This document shows, one piece after another, positions 25,769 through 34,791 of a stretch of DNA of 64,000 nt; within the stretch, counting starts at the first letter, position 1, and each line of letters starts with the position of its first letter. Location of the stretch: positions 1,840-65,839 of the forward strand of contig DKPB01000094.1 of assembly GCA_002471015.1 (NCBI GenBank). The letters are read 5' to 3'. The DNA comes from Stenotrophomonas sp. UBA7346 (GTDB lineage: Bacteria > Pseudomonadota > Gammaproteobacteria > Xanthomonadales > Xanthomonadaceae). The position numbers were made by a program, and so were the translations under genes. Below the pieces are notes generated by a model. That model did not search any database. It saw only the letters and a list, made by a program, of their open reading frames with translations, and was not told the DNA's origin.

Positions 25769-28420
25769 TTAGCGCTGGAACAACACCCGTTCCGGCCGGT
25801 GCAGGCCAAAACCCTGGCCGTAATCCACCCCGAGTGAGCGGGCGGCGTCGCACAGGTGGGCATTGCTCACGCCCTCGGCGATGACCTTCAAACCCCTTTG
25901 GTGGCCGATCTGGGCAATTGCGCTGATGATGGTATGACTGATGGGGTCGTCGTCCAGGTCGCGGATGAAGCTGCGATCGATCTTGATCATGTCCAATGGC
26001 AGGTTTTTCAGGTAGCCGAACGAGGACATGCCGGCGCCAAAATCGTCCAGCGCGATACTGCAACCTGCCTGGCGCAAGCGCTCGACCACGGCAACCACCT
26101 TCAGCAGGTTGCGTACCGCTACCGTCTCCGTGATCTCGAAGCACAACGCCTGCGCCGGCACCCCATGCAGGTCGATGCAGGCAAGAATGAAGTCGGCCAG
26201 GCCTTCATCTTCGATGCTGGCCCCGGACAGATTGATGGCACAGCTGCCCAGGCTGGCCACCGTGGGGTGCAGGCGGGTGAAGTTGGACAGCGCGGTGCGT
26301 ATCACCCAGCGATCAATTGCCGGCATCAGCCCATAGCGCTCGGCCGCGGGCAGGAAAGCACCCGGCAATACGATGTCACCGTCCTCGTCGCGCAGCCGTA
26401 GCAGCAGTTCGATGTTGGTACTGCTGTCGTGGCCATCCAGCGAGATGATCTGCTGGTAGTCCAGCAGCAGGCGGTCCTGCTCCATGGCCCAGCGCAGGCG
26501 GTTGGCCCATTCCATTTCGCCCTGGCGCTGGCTGGTTTCATCATCCTCGCGATAGACGTGGATACGGTTGCGGCCGTTCTCCTTGGCCAGGTAGCAGGCC
26601 GTGTCGGCCCACGCCAGCAGATCCTTCAAGGTGGGCACCTGTTGATCGATCAGCACCATGCCGATGCTGCAGGTGACTTTGTAGCTGCGGCCCTGCCAGG
26701 AGAACATCAGTGCCTCGATGCAACGGCGCAGGCGCTCGCCGAGTTCCAGCGCACCGTCGGCGTCTGCATGGAAGGTCAGCAGCCCGAACTCGTCACCGCC
26801 CAGGCGTGCCAGCACATCGCCACCGCGCAGCTGCTGCTGCATGGTCAGCGCAAGCTGTTCAAGCAACTGGTCACCGGCCATATGCCCGGATACGTCGTTG
26901 ATCAGTTTGAACTGGTCCAGGTCGATGTACAGCATGGCGCAGGAGCCGCAGGTGCGGGCGGTTCCATGTTCGCGCAATGCGTCCTCCACCCGGCGCTCGA
27001 ACTCCCGTCGGTTGTACAGGCCGGTGAGCGCGTCGTGGGCGGCCTGGTAGCTCAGCCGGTCAGTCAGTTCGCGCTGCTCGGATATATCGGTGGCCACCAT
27101 CAATAGATGCGGGACCCCATCCATATCCACCTCGGCGACGGAGGCATTGGCCCAGAAGCTGCTGCCATCCAGTGCCAGCAGCTCGGCCTCCAGGTGGTTC
27201 CAGCCGGTGTGGTTGTCGCTGGCATCGCGGATGCTGGCCTGCAGCCTCTGGTCGGCGAAAAGTGCGGACAACTGCAGGCCGGTGGCATCGCCCAGCCGCA
27301 GGCGGGCGGCCTGGTTGGCGTAGACGATATGCCAATCGCGGACGTCTGCCAGCAGCACCAGTGCAGGCAGCAGTTCGTTGAGCGTGCGGAACCGGCGTTC
27401 GCTCTCGCGATAGCGCGCGCTCATCTGCGCGCCCAGCGCCAGTGCTTTGCGGCGGGTGACGGCCAGTGACCAGAGCAGGGCCGACAGAAGCAAGCTGATG
27501 ATGCCGCCGCCGATGAGGATGGATGGCAGACTTCCCCACTCCATCGGCTGCGGCCGCGGCAGCATTTCCACACGCCACTGGCGGCCACCAAAAACGAGCG
27601 TCCGCACGAGGGCGGGGTGGTCGGTGCTCGTGTCGGTGTTCGAGTCGTAAAACGGAGCAGCGCCGGCCGCAGCGTCGCTGATACGTACACGAAAGCCGTC
27701 CATTACCGAGGGCGAAAGTGCCGCTTCCACCAGGGGTTGCAGGCGGATGCCCACAGCCAATGCGCCGATCTCGCGCAGTCGGCGCTGCTCAATGGTGGTC
27801 GGTGTTGGACCGTTGGAATACACCGGCAGGCGCAGGGTGACGCCGAGCGGGCTCTGTCCGGGCTGAGCGTTCTGGCGTAATACGAAAGGCGCGGACATCA
27901 CCACCGAATCGCTGTCACGCGCACTCCGCAAAGCGGCCAGGTTGGCCTTCTGGGTGACCATGTCAAAACCCAGCAGGGATGTATTGGCCTGATAAGGCGA
28001 CACCATCGCATAGCGATAGGCCAGCGTTGGGCTTGCTGAACCGGCGATTGCATGGCGGCTTGCAAATGCAAGCGAGGTATACGGGCCCGGCTCACGCGTG
28101 CTGAGAAGGCGCTCGTAGTATTGCTCAAACTGCGTCTGGTCCATGTCGTCGTTGGCCAGGAACAGTGTCTGCATGGCCCGCAATATGGAGGCTGCCCGCT
28201 CCAACGGCATGTGCAGCTGCGATACGCCGGCATCGGCCAGATTGCGCTCGGCCTCCTTGCCGCGCTGATGCAGATCCCGCCACTCGCGCACGCCCAGCAG
28301 CACGGTGCAGGCAAGCCCGAACAATAAACCGCAGAGCGCCCAGATGAGCGGGGAGACGCCGCGACCTGGTGGCGACAAGGGAAGTACAGGTTCGGATTGG
28401 AGCTGGTTGGTGTTCTTCAC
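25769..28420 (-). CDS. CHASE-PAS-GGDEF-EAL c-di-GMP protein
   Basis: 883 residues, GTG start. Membrane helix at about 25-45, periplasmic CHASE-like sensor (60-280), second helix near 300-320, PAS domain (about 340-460), GGDEF domain with intact LGGDEF and DLDQFKLIND, and an EAL domain in which the signature reads ELLLRL rather than EALxR. The catalytic Glu remains, as do NLSG, EITET, DDFGAG, IKID and AEGV, so both cyclase and phosphodiesterase activity are possible. It stands alone, divergent from the cardiolipin synthase gene. Confidence 0.93.
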   Translation of the reverse strand: MKNTNQLQSEPVLPLSPPGRGVSPLIWALCGLLFGLACTVLLGVREWRDLHQRGKEAERNLADAGVSQLHMPLERAASILRAMQTLFLANDDMDQTQFEQYYERLLSTREPGPYTSLAFASRHAIAGSASPTLAYRYAMVSPYQANTSLLGFDMVTQKANLAALRSARDSDSVVMSAPFVLRQNAQPGQSPLGVTLRLPVYSNGPTPTTIEQRRLREIGALAVGIRLQPLVEAALSPSVMDGFRVRISDAAAGAAPFYDSNTDTSTDHPALVRTLVFGGRQWRVEMLPRPQPMEWGSLPSILIGGGIISLLLSALLWSLAVTRRKALALGAQMSARYRESERRFRTLNELLPALVLLADVRDWHIVYANQAARLRLGDATGLQLSALFADQRLQASIRDASDNHTGWNHLEAELLALDGSSFWANASVAEVDMDGVPHLLMVATDISEQRELTDRLSYQAAHDALTGLYNRREFERRVEDALREHGTARTCGSCAMLYIDLDQFKLINDVSGHMAGDQLLEQLALTMQQQLRGGDVLARLGGDEFGLLTFHADADGALELGERLRRCIEALMFSWQGRSYKVTCSIGMVLIDQQVPTLKDLLAWADTACYLAKENGRNRIHVYREDDETSQRQGEMEWANRLRWAMEQDRLLLDYQQIISLDGHDSSTNIELLLRLRDEDGDIVLPGAFLPAAERYGLMPAIDRWVIRTALSNFTRLHPTVASLGSCAINLSGASIEDEGLADFILACIDLHGVPAQALCFEITETVAVRNLLKVVAVVERLRQAGCSIALDDFGAGMSSFGYLKNLPLDMIKIDRSFIRDLDDDPISHTIISAIAQIGHQRGLKVIAEGVSNAHLCDAARSLGVDYGQGFGLHRPERVLFQR

Positions 28421-28713
28421 GACCCTGGCTTGCTCCTGCGTTGTGTTGGGCTGCTGGCCCGGCTCCTCGATAAGGTGCGACGACCGCTAAGTCATCGCAG
28501 ACCCATGAACGGTAGTGAATCGATCCCCCACGTTCCGTGATGCAGCTCCCGTGACCCACATCAGGGAGGAATATCGGCGTTCCCCGCTTCATCTTTATAG
28601 CGCTGCATTGACCAAGCCCGCGGGCTGGAAAGCAGCGGCTGCTGGCTGCTTTCACATTGCAACGACCACCATGGTCGTTAGCTTCCTACTCCGCCCCTTG
28701 CGGGAACACCCCC
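28421..28713. other. Divergent intergenic region, GGDEF-EAL / cardiolipin synthase
   Basis: 293 nt between two divergent genes. It must contain both promoters, but no strong -35/-10 pair, operator palindrome or small gene could be identified. Confidence 0.4.
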
Positions 28714-30006
28714 ATGTCCTCCGGCTGGAGTCGCAAGCGAATGGCCTGGACGATCCTGGCGAGCATCATTGTCACCTTGCTGGTGGCGGTGGTGGCAATG
28801 AACTTCAAAACCTCGGAAAAAAAGCTCGAACGTAAGATCGAGCATCTCTACGCGACCGACAGCCCCCAGTTCCGCCGGGAAATGGGCGTGCTGCTTGGGC
28901 CGGGGCTGGTGCCGGGCAACAAAGTAACCGATCTGGAGAACGGCGACGAGATATTCCCGGCGATGCTGGACGCAATCCGTTCGGCGCGGTCCACCATCAC
29001 CTTCGAAACCTATATCTACTGGTCCGGCACGATCGGTCAGGCGTTCGCCGATGCCTTGGCCGAGCGCGCCCGGGCCGGGGTGAAGGTGAAGGTGATGGTG
29101 GACTGGATGGGCAGCCTGAAGATGGAGAACAGCCTGCTGCAACAGATCCAGGACGCCGGCGTGGAGGTGCATCAGTATCGGCCACTGAAGTGGTACAACC
29201 TTGGCCGGCTGAACAACCGAACGCACCGCAAGCTGCTGGTGGTGGACGGCAAGTTGGGTTTCACCGGGGGTGTCGGCGTTGCCGACCAATGGAGTGGCCA
29301 TGCCCAGGACGGAGAGCATTGGCGCGACCTGCACTTCAGGATCGAAGGCCCGGTGGTGGCGCAGATACAGGCGGCTTTCAACGACAACTGGATCAAGACG
29401 GTGGGGGTTGTCCTCAATGGGCCGGAGTACTTTCCGGCCGTTGCACCGGCAGGGGAGATGGACGCCCATATGTTCGTTGCTTCGCCATCGGGTGGCAGCG
29501 AGAGCATGCATTTGATGTACCTGATGGCTATCGCGGCAGCGGAGCACAGCATCGATCTGCAGGCCGCATACTTCGTGCCTGATGACCTGATCATCAAGGC
29601 ACTGATCACCGCGCGCCAGCGCGGGGTGCGCGTGCGCATCACCGTGCCGGGCAAGCACATCGACTCGGAGACCGTACGCTTGGCCTCCAAGGCGCACTGG
29701 GGTGAGCTGCTGGCAGCGGGTATCGAGATCTACGAATACCAGCCAACGATGATGCACAACAAACTGTTGATCGTGGACCGGTTGATGACGTCGGTGGGCT
29801 CGACCAACTTCGACGTGCGCAGTTTCCGGCTCAATGACGAAGCCAGCCTGAACATCTACGACGCGGCGTTTGCCGCGCGCATGAGCGAGGTGTTCGAAGC
29901 GGACCTGAAACCTACAGTGCAATACACCTACGCCATGTGGCAGCGGCGCCCGCTCAGGGAGAAGCTGGTGGAGAAGTTCATCCTGCCGATGAAGTCGCAG
30001 CTGTGA
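28714..30006 (+). CDS. cls: Cardiolipin synthase / phospholipase D-family transferase
   Basis: 430 residues. One N-terminal membrane helix (about 11-29) and two PLD motifs: HRKLLVVD (H171, K173, D178) and HNKLLIVD (H348, K350, D355), each followed by a Gly-rich or GSTNFD stretch. These enzymes join phosphatidylglycerol molecules into cardiolipin through a phospho-His intermediate. The ATG at 28,714 begins the natural hydrophobic leader; an alternative start 57 nt upstream gives unlikely sequence. One helix rather than two is closer to ClsB/ClsC-like enzymes than to ClsA. Confidence 0.9.
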   Translation: MSSGWSRKRMAWTILASIIVTLLVAVVAMNFKTSEKKLERKIEHLYATDSPQFRREMGVLLGPGLVPGNKVTDLENGDEIFPAMLDAIRSARSTITFETYIYWSGTIGQAFADALAERARAGVKVKVMVDWMGSLKMENSLLQQIQDAGVEVHQYRPLKWYNLGRLNNRTHRKLLVVDGKLGFTGGVGVADQWSGHAQDGEHWRDLHFRIEGPVVAQIQAAFNDNWIKTVGVVLNGPEYFPAVAPAGEMDAHMFVASPSGGSESMHLMYLMAIAAAEHSIDLQAAYFVPDDLIIKALITARQRGVRVRITVPGKHIDSETVRLASKAHWGELLAAGIEIYEYQPTMMHNKLLIVDRLMTSVGSTNFDVRSFRLNDEASLNIYDAAFAARMSEVFEADLKPTVQYTYAMWQRRPLREKLVEKFILPMKSQL

Positions 30007-30131
30007 GCTGTATGCGACGCGCTCTGCAGCGTAATCAGGTAGCGCCCGCCGGTCTGCCTTTGCAGCGTCGAAAGCCGAAGCAGGGCTGGGCGCGCTGGGA
30101 TCGGCTCGATCCTGGTGAAGGCAGCCAGGTG

Positions 30132-32567
30132 CTAGGACGCGCCCATCGATGATACCGTTTCCTGCAGCCCGGGGCTCTCGATGTCGAGCAGGCACTGCGC
30201 GAACAGGTAGAACCGATAGGCATCGGCGAAGTTGGAGCCAAGCCCAAACGAGACACGGACCGCACCACAATCGCCTTTTCCAAGGATCTTCTCGTCGAAG
30301 GTGCGGCAGTCAAGAATCTTTTCGCCCTTGTCCAGTTCGCAATGTTCGGCGCCGGCAGTGATGTACGTGGCCTGTTGCACGGCACCAAGGTTGCAGAAGC
30401 AGCCGTTGCGGACGCTGATACCACAGGCCTCCGCCGCGCGACGGACCAAGGCATGCGGCATTACCGCACCATAGCAATCAAAGAAGTTCAGCATCAGCGT
30501 CGCACCCTTCGGCACGCCCGTAGGCGCGTAAACGCGACACAGCAGGGCTTGGCTTCTGCTTGTGTGGCGCAGCCCCGAAAGCCGTGCTTCCAGCCAATGC
30601 GCCAAGGTTGCCGAGCGTGATGCAAGCTCATCCACGCCGAGCCGGTCTAGAAAACCCAGCCCGTGGCTGATGGCGGGGAAGGAGGCGTAGTTTGGGGTGC
30701 CTATCTCGAAGCGTTGGCCGTCCTCGCGGTACAGCAAGCGATCAGTGGGCGACCAGGGGCCGGAGTAATAGCACACCGCGCCGCCCGCAAAGGAAGGTGG
30801 TACAAGCGCGGCAAGTGATGTCCTTCGCGCCAGTAGGCAACCCACGCCGGTGGGGTAGCCAAACATCTTGTAGAACGAGATTGCAACAAAATCCGGCTGA
30901 TGCGCGGAGAGATCCAACCGGGCCTGTGGGACATATGCGGCCGCATCGCACAGAACCATGGCACCGTTCGCCTGCGCTTGTTCGATCACTGAAAGGTCAT
31001 GACGTATGCCGGTGGCGTTGGACTGCGCAGGGAAAGCAAACAGATGTGGATGACCCCCGGCCAGTTGTTCCAGCGAGCGCGAAAGCAAGCCGCCGTTGAC
31101 CTGCAGGCTCTTGTCCAGCGGCACGTACTTGACTGACGCACCTTTGGTTCTGGCGTACTCGCGCAGGCCATGCACGGAGGTGTGATTGTCCTTGGTCAGC
31201 AATACCTGTGACCCTGGCTCGAAAGGGAACGACTCTGCGACCAGACGGATCGCAGCGCTGGCATTGGCGGTGAAGAGGATTTCGTATGCATGTGGATCGC
31301 AGTTGAAGAACCGGTAGATAGCTGCGCGTGCCTGCGCATAGGCCGCGGCGGAGCTGGGCGAGCCACTATGCGGGTTGCCCAGGATGCTGGCTTTCAGGGC
31401 CTGAAGATCCTGCTCAAGCAGGCTTTCCGGGGGCAGGGTACCTCCCACGTGGTCGAGGTAGGTAACCTGCTGCTGGTCGAGGCGGGAGAACTCCTGCCTG
31501 CGCAATGCCTGCACCGCCGCCTCTGGAAACTCGCGGTTGGCGCGGAGGAACTCCAGCTTCGCGGCCTGATAAGCCAGCAATTGCGGCGAGGCTGACGTGC
31601 TGGCATTGCCGGCATCGAGGCTGTCAACGTCGGCGGTGAGTGCGCGGAATGCCGCGACCGGCGAAAAGTCCGGCGGTGCGCAGGGGGCAATAACCTGTTT
31701 GCAGGCAGTATCCACCTGCCCACGCAGCAGCCAGGCGTCCACCTGGTAGTTCCGGTCTGGCACCTGGGTGTTGAAGGCCTCCAGCATCAAATCCAGATAG
31801 CGTTCGCGTGTGCGCGTATCGCACTGGTTGAACTCCTCCAGCAGGATGCAGGCATTGAACAGGAACTCCCGCGCGTCCGCATCGTCCAGGAAGAATGTAA
31901 GCGGACGCGAAACAGCTACTTCCTCAACCCCCTTGTCGAGACCTTCCAGCGCGAACGGGCGCGTGATGGTAGCGGGGTCGGCCAGGCTGAGCGCCGCATC
32001 CATGATGGCCGAAGGTGTACCGAAGTGCTGCAGCGATTGCTTCCACGCCAGGTCAAACAGCTCGTTGTAGTGAAACACCGTGCCGTAGATCTTCCCGCCG
32101 GGGCGCAGTACACGTTTGAACTCGCGCGCTACCCGCGCCTTGTCCGGCGGAAACATCAGCCCGAATCCGCAGACGATGATGTCGAAGCTGTTGTCGGCGA
32201 AGGGCAGATCAGCCATGTCCACGTCGTACTGGAAGCGGACGTTGCGTTGCAGCTCGTCGCTGAGCACCTGTTTGGCGACATCCACGGCTATTTTTGAAAG
32301 ATCCGTGGCTACGAGCTGCAGACCAAGTGGCTTGGCCAGCTCCTCGTATAGGTGGGCAGTGATCAGGCCGGTACCGCAAGCCACTTCCAGCACGGCGTTC
32401 GGTGGTGCGGAAGGATCCATGTCATTGAGGATCTCCTCCACCAGCAGTCGCCCATAGGGCTTGAACAAACGCGGCCCGAGTACCCGTTCGTAGAATTCCA
32501 TGAACGTACTGAGCGACCATTTCTGATCAGACACCGTCTTACAGTGATGCTGCGCTGCGTCATGCAT
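30132..32567 (-). CDS. Fusion: SAM methyltransferase + MoCo-sulfurase-like class V aminotransferase
   Basis: 811 residues; ATG with AGGGAG about 6 nt upstream. The N-terminal part (20-300) is a class I methyltransferase with motif I LEVACGTGL (60-68) and a post-motif region VLRPGGKIYGTVF. The C-terminal part (about 375-800) is a PLP-dependent class V enzyme: YLDHVGGTLPPESLL, NPHSGSPSS, a PLP Lys at 567 in SFYKMFGYPTG, and a Cys pair at 723 and 725 in NGCFCNLGA. These match the NifS-like half of eukaryotic-type molybdenum cofactor sulfurase (MOCOS). The MOSC domain is absent. The reaction is unknown; sulfur transfer or desulfuration coupled to methylation is a guess. No biosynthetic neighbours are visible. 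Confidence 0.85.
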   Translation of the reverse strand: MHDAAQHHCKTVSDQKWSLSTFMEFYERVLGPRLFKPYGRLLVEEILNDMDPSAPPNAVLEVACGTGLITAHLYEELAKPLGLQLVATDLSKIAVDVAKQVLSDELQRNVRFQYDVDMADLPFADNSFDIIVCGFGLMFPPDKARVAREFKRVLRPGGKIYGTVFHYNELFDLAWKQSLQHFGTPSAIMDAALSLADPATITRPFALEGLDKGVEEVAVSRPLTFFLDDADAREFLFNACILLEEFNQCDTRTRERYLDLMLEAFNTQVPDRNYQVDAWLLRGQVDTACKQVIAPCAPPDFSPVAAFRALTADVDSLDAGNASTSASPQLLAYQAAKLEFLRANREFPEAAVQALRRQEFSRLDQQQVTYLDHVGGTLPPESLLEQDLQALKASILGNPHSGSPSSAAAYAQARAAIYRFFNCDPHAYEILFTANASAAIRLVAESFPFEPGSQVLLTKDNHTSVHGLREYARTKGASVKYVPLDKSLQVNGGLLSRSLEQLAGGHPHLFAFPAQSNATGIRHDLSVIEQAQANGAMVLCDAAAYVPQARLDLSAHQPDFVAISFYKMFGYPTGVGCLLARRTSLAALVPPSFAGGAVCYYSGPWSPTDRLLYREDGQRFEIGTPNYASFPAISHGLGFLDRLGVDELASRSATLAHWLEARLSGLRHTSRSQALLCRVYAPTGVPKGATLMLNFFDCYGAVMPHALVRRAAEACGISVRNGCFCNLGAVQQATYITAGAEHCELDKGEKILDCRTFDEKILGKGDCGAVRVSFGLGSNFADAYRFYLFAQCLLDIESPGLQETVSSMGAS

Positions 32568-33013
32568 TGCCGGCTCCCTATGGACAGTACTGCTGGCGGT
32601 TGCGCGGGTTATCTCATGAAATTTTCAGATGAAACAGTGACACGGGCTGCCTGGGTCACAATTCGGTGGCGTGCGCGCAACAGCTGATGCGTACTGTGAT
32701 GAAGTGCGCTGCGTGTCTCGCGTGTTTTGCAACGGGCCGGGTGGCGTGCGACGGGCCTGATCAGGGCCAGGCTGTTCGGTTCTTTCTTTCCACCACAGCG
32801 TCACGGGTGAAGAACGAGCCCGTTTTCCTGCTTTGAATCCGGGGAACTTCAGCGGCTGCCGGATCGGAGCCGTGAGAATTCGCCATGGCGCCGCCGGGCT
32901 GATAGATCAGGGTTCTCGTCACTTCTATCTGCGCGTTCATAGGGTGCTGCACGCTGCAGGCGCGTTGTGGCGTAGCAAATGAACGTGTAATTTCCTTCAG
33001 AACCAATCAACGA
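32568..33013. other. Divergent intergenic region upstream of the fusion gene
   Basis: 446 nt with no confident gene. A minus-strand frame (32,761-32,937, MNAQIEVTRT...) is open but lacks a ribosome site. An inverted repeat GTGAC-N13-GTCAC (32,637-32,659) and a local AT-rich stretch (about 32,612-32,635) lie 70 nt upstream of the fusion gene start and are candidate promoter or operator elements. Confidence 0.4.
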
Positions 33014-33552
33014 ATGCTGCAGATGCGCGTATTGGGCTGGATGACCCTGGTAGGCGTCGCCGCATGTTCGGTGCCCGACGCAGCGCAGCGCGGTAACGGG
33101 GTAGCGCCCCCTGCCACGGAGAGGGCAGTTGCCACACACCTGGCTCGACAAGAGGCGCTGCCTGCGTCAGCCCCCCGCCGTTTGCAGGTGCCTGGGAGTC
33201 CTGTGACGGCGCGGCTTCACCCGAAACCTGCAGTCGCTATTTTTTGATTCAACACGGCGACCGTATCTGCGGCACCTGGACCTACTTCGCCACGGGTCAG
33301 GAAAACGCGAGCACGGTGGTTGCCCGTGCGATTTCCGAAACCAAAGCGCGACGCACCCAGGTATGCGGTCGGCCGGGCTCCGAAACCGATACCCCCTGCG
33401 AGGAAGGCTGGCAGCAGATGGACAGGCCCCTTGAGTTTTGCGCCGGCAAGCTCAGCGACATGACGGGGTTTGGTGATGCATGTCTTGCTGACTACGAGGC
33501 CGTTCCCGCTGCCGAGGATGAGCTTGCTGCCTTGGAGGCTGCCCGTGGGTGA
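33014..33552 (+). pseudogene. Cys-rich lipoprotein interrupted by a frameshift in a C6 run
   Basis: The first part encodes a lipoprotein signal (MRVLGWMTLVGVAACS, lipobox VAAC) and runs out of frame to a stop near 33,247. From the run of six C at 33,171-33,176 the next frame carries a continuous, natural-looking domain, PPPFAGAWESCDG...CSRYFLIQHGDRICGTW...CEEGW, with paired Cys, up to the stop at 33,550-33,552. Joining the two needs one extra C (or a -1 slip) exactly in the C6 run. Interpretation: a broken gene, phase-variable switch, or sequencing error. Start could be ATG 33,014 or 33,023. Function unknown; the intact form would be a periplasmic, disulfide-containing lipoprotein. Confidence 0.75.
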
Positions 33553-33866
33553 AGAGCTGCCTCGCCACTACACCGTAACGCCTGGCAGGCAGTTGGTTCG
33601 AGGCGACAGGCTTCGCATCAGTGAGGGTTGCGGGTCAGGACGTAGCTGCTGCTTGCTGCCTGGCGTGACGCAAGGGTGGTGCCGATCTGGTCGAATCAGG
33701 GTAGGGCGGCCGGAGAGCCGACAACATCGGTAGTAGGCTGGACGCCGCCAAGAGCCCGCAGCACGGGGTGGATATTGCGCGGCAAGAAGCCTGCCGTGAT
33801 CCCGCTGCGAAGAACCCCGTTATGATCGCTTCCGTGTCCAGCCAGTGAAGGCGAAGGGGGGAGCGC
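33553..33866. other. Intergenic region
   Basis: 314 nt without a supported gene. A TATGAT -10-like hexamer lies at 33,821-33,826, about 40 nt before the next gene, without a good -35 partner. Confidence 0.35.
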
Positions 33867-34589
33867 GTGCAGGAGCTTGTACTTAAGCTGGCGGGGGGTC
33901 TTGGCCACAGGACTGCAGGCGAGGTCGTGGTGGTCCTGTCCTTGTTGTTGTTCTTGCTGCTCAAGGGCCTTTATTCGCTGAACACAGACCGTGCCAAAGC
34001 CAGGCAGGAGTTCCTGCAACTCTGGGATCTCGAGCGAGCAAAGCGCGACCCGCTTTGGTGCGAGGTATTGGTTCGGCATTACTGCCGCGCGTTCCTGCCG
34101 GCCAATCTTGTGGTCAACGTCGCTTCGAAATCGCAAGCAGCCGATACCTTGTGGACCTTGAGCTATTCGGCGCGGCTTTATCGCCTGGATGATGGCCTTC
34201 TGCACTGGAGGAACAAGCGGCATGCGAATCCTCTGTACGTGGCATTTGCGGTGATCCTGGGTTTTGGGTTTTATTTCGTATTGGCGATGTCTTCGCTGAC
34301 GCCGCTGCTTGCGAGCATCCGAGGCTTTAGCACGACTTCAGGCTATCTGATTGTTCTGATGGCACTCGCGGGATTGTTGCTGGGCGGAGCTGCCATCAAG
34401 GCACTGAACCACGGTTTCGACCTCGGTGGGGCGCACCAGAATTTCCTCAAGATCCAGAGAATGCAGCCGTGGCTGGTTCCTCAGCCAATGAAGGATTGGA
34501 ACGACGTATTCGGGAGCGGGCTCTTCCGCAGCGTTGGGAAGCGCAGTACATCGCGAAGATCGACGTCGCCAAAGCAGCGGAGCAAGTGA
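33867..34589 (+). CDS. Uncharacterised membrane protein, possibly frameshifted at its 3' end
   Basis: 240 residues from a GTG preceded by a G-rich ribosome site (AAGGGGGGAG). Three hydrophobic helices: about 20-36, 124-148 and 157-177. I recognise no family. The last residues, after WNDVFGSGLF, become Arg/Ser-rich (RSTSRRSTSPKQRSK), which looks like an out-of-frame tail; meanwhile another frame continues to 34,729 with normal-looking sequence (QRWEAQYIAKIDVAKAAEQV, then RYLRFFGDGAF). A one-base change near 34,510-34,530 would join them into about 286 residues. That extended frame crosses the C9 run at 34,689. Confidence 0.6.
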   Translation: MQELVLKLAGGLGHRTAGEVVVVLSLLLFLLLKGLYSLNTDRAKARQEFLQLWDLERAKRDPLWCEVLVRHYCRAFLPANLVVNVASKSQAADTLWTLSYSARLYRLDDGLLHWRNKRHANPLYVAFAVILGFGFYFVLAMSSLTPLLASIRGFSTTSGYLIVLMALAGLLLGGAAIKALNHGFDLGGAHQNFLKIQRMQPWLVPQPMKDWNDVFGSGLFRSVGKRSTSRRSTSPKQRSK

Positions 34590-34688
34590 GTTTGTTGCGT
34601 GACGCGTCACGTAATTTTGGTTTCGCCCGCTATCTGCGCTTCTTTGGCGATGGGGCTTTCGTTGATAAGGGCGCGTTATCTGGGCTAG

Positions 34689-34697
34689 CCCCCCCCC
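34689..34697. repeat. Run of nine C
   Basis: A C9 homopolymer about 95 nt upstream of the giant RHS start codon and inside the alternate 3' frame of the preceding membrane-protein gene. Tracts this long are prone to slippage in vivo and to sequencing error. Confidence 0.9.
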
Positions 34698-34791
34698 CTA
34701 AACTCCCTGCCTTCATCCGGGATTACTAAGTTAAGAGGGCTCCGACTGTGTCCATGAGGGATGCGGGGAGTCCAGTACTTAGGGGTCTCTT

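Noticed and set aside
32761..32937. 59-residue minus-strand peptide (MNAQIEVTRT...) upstream of the fusion gene, considered as a peptide precursor for a modified natural product
   Set aside because: No Shine-Dalgarno sequence, no leader/core pattern, and no other RiPP enzymes nearby.
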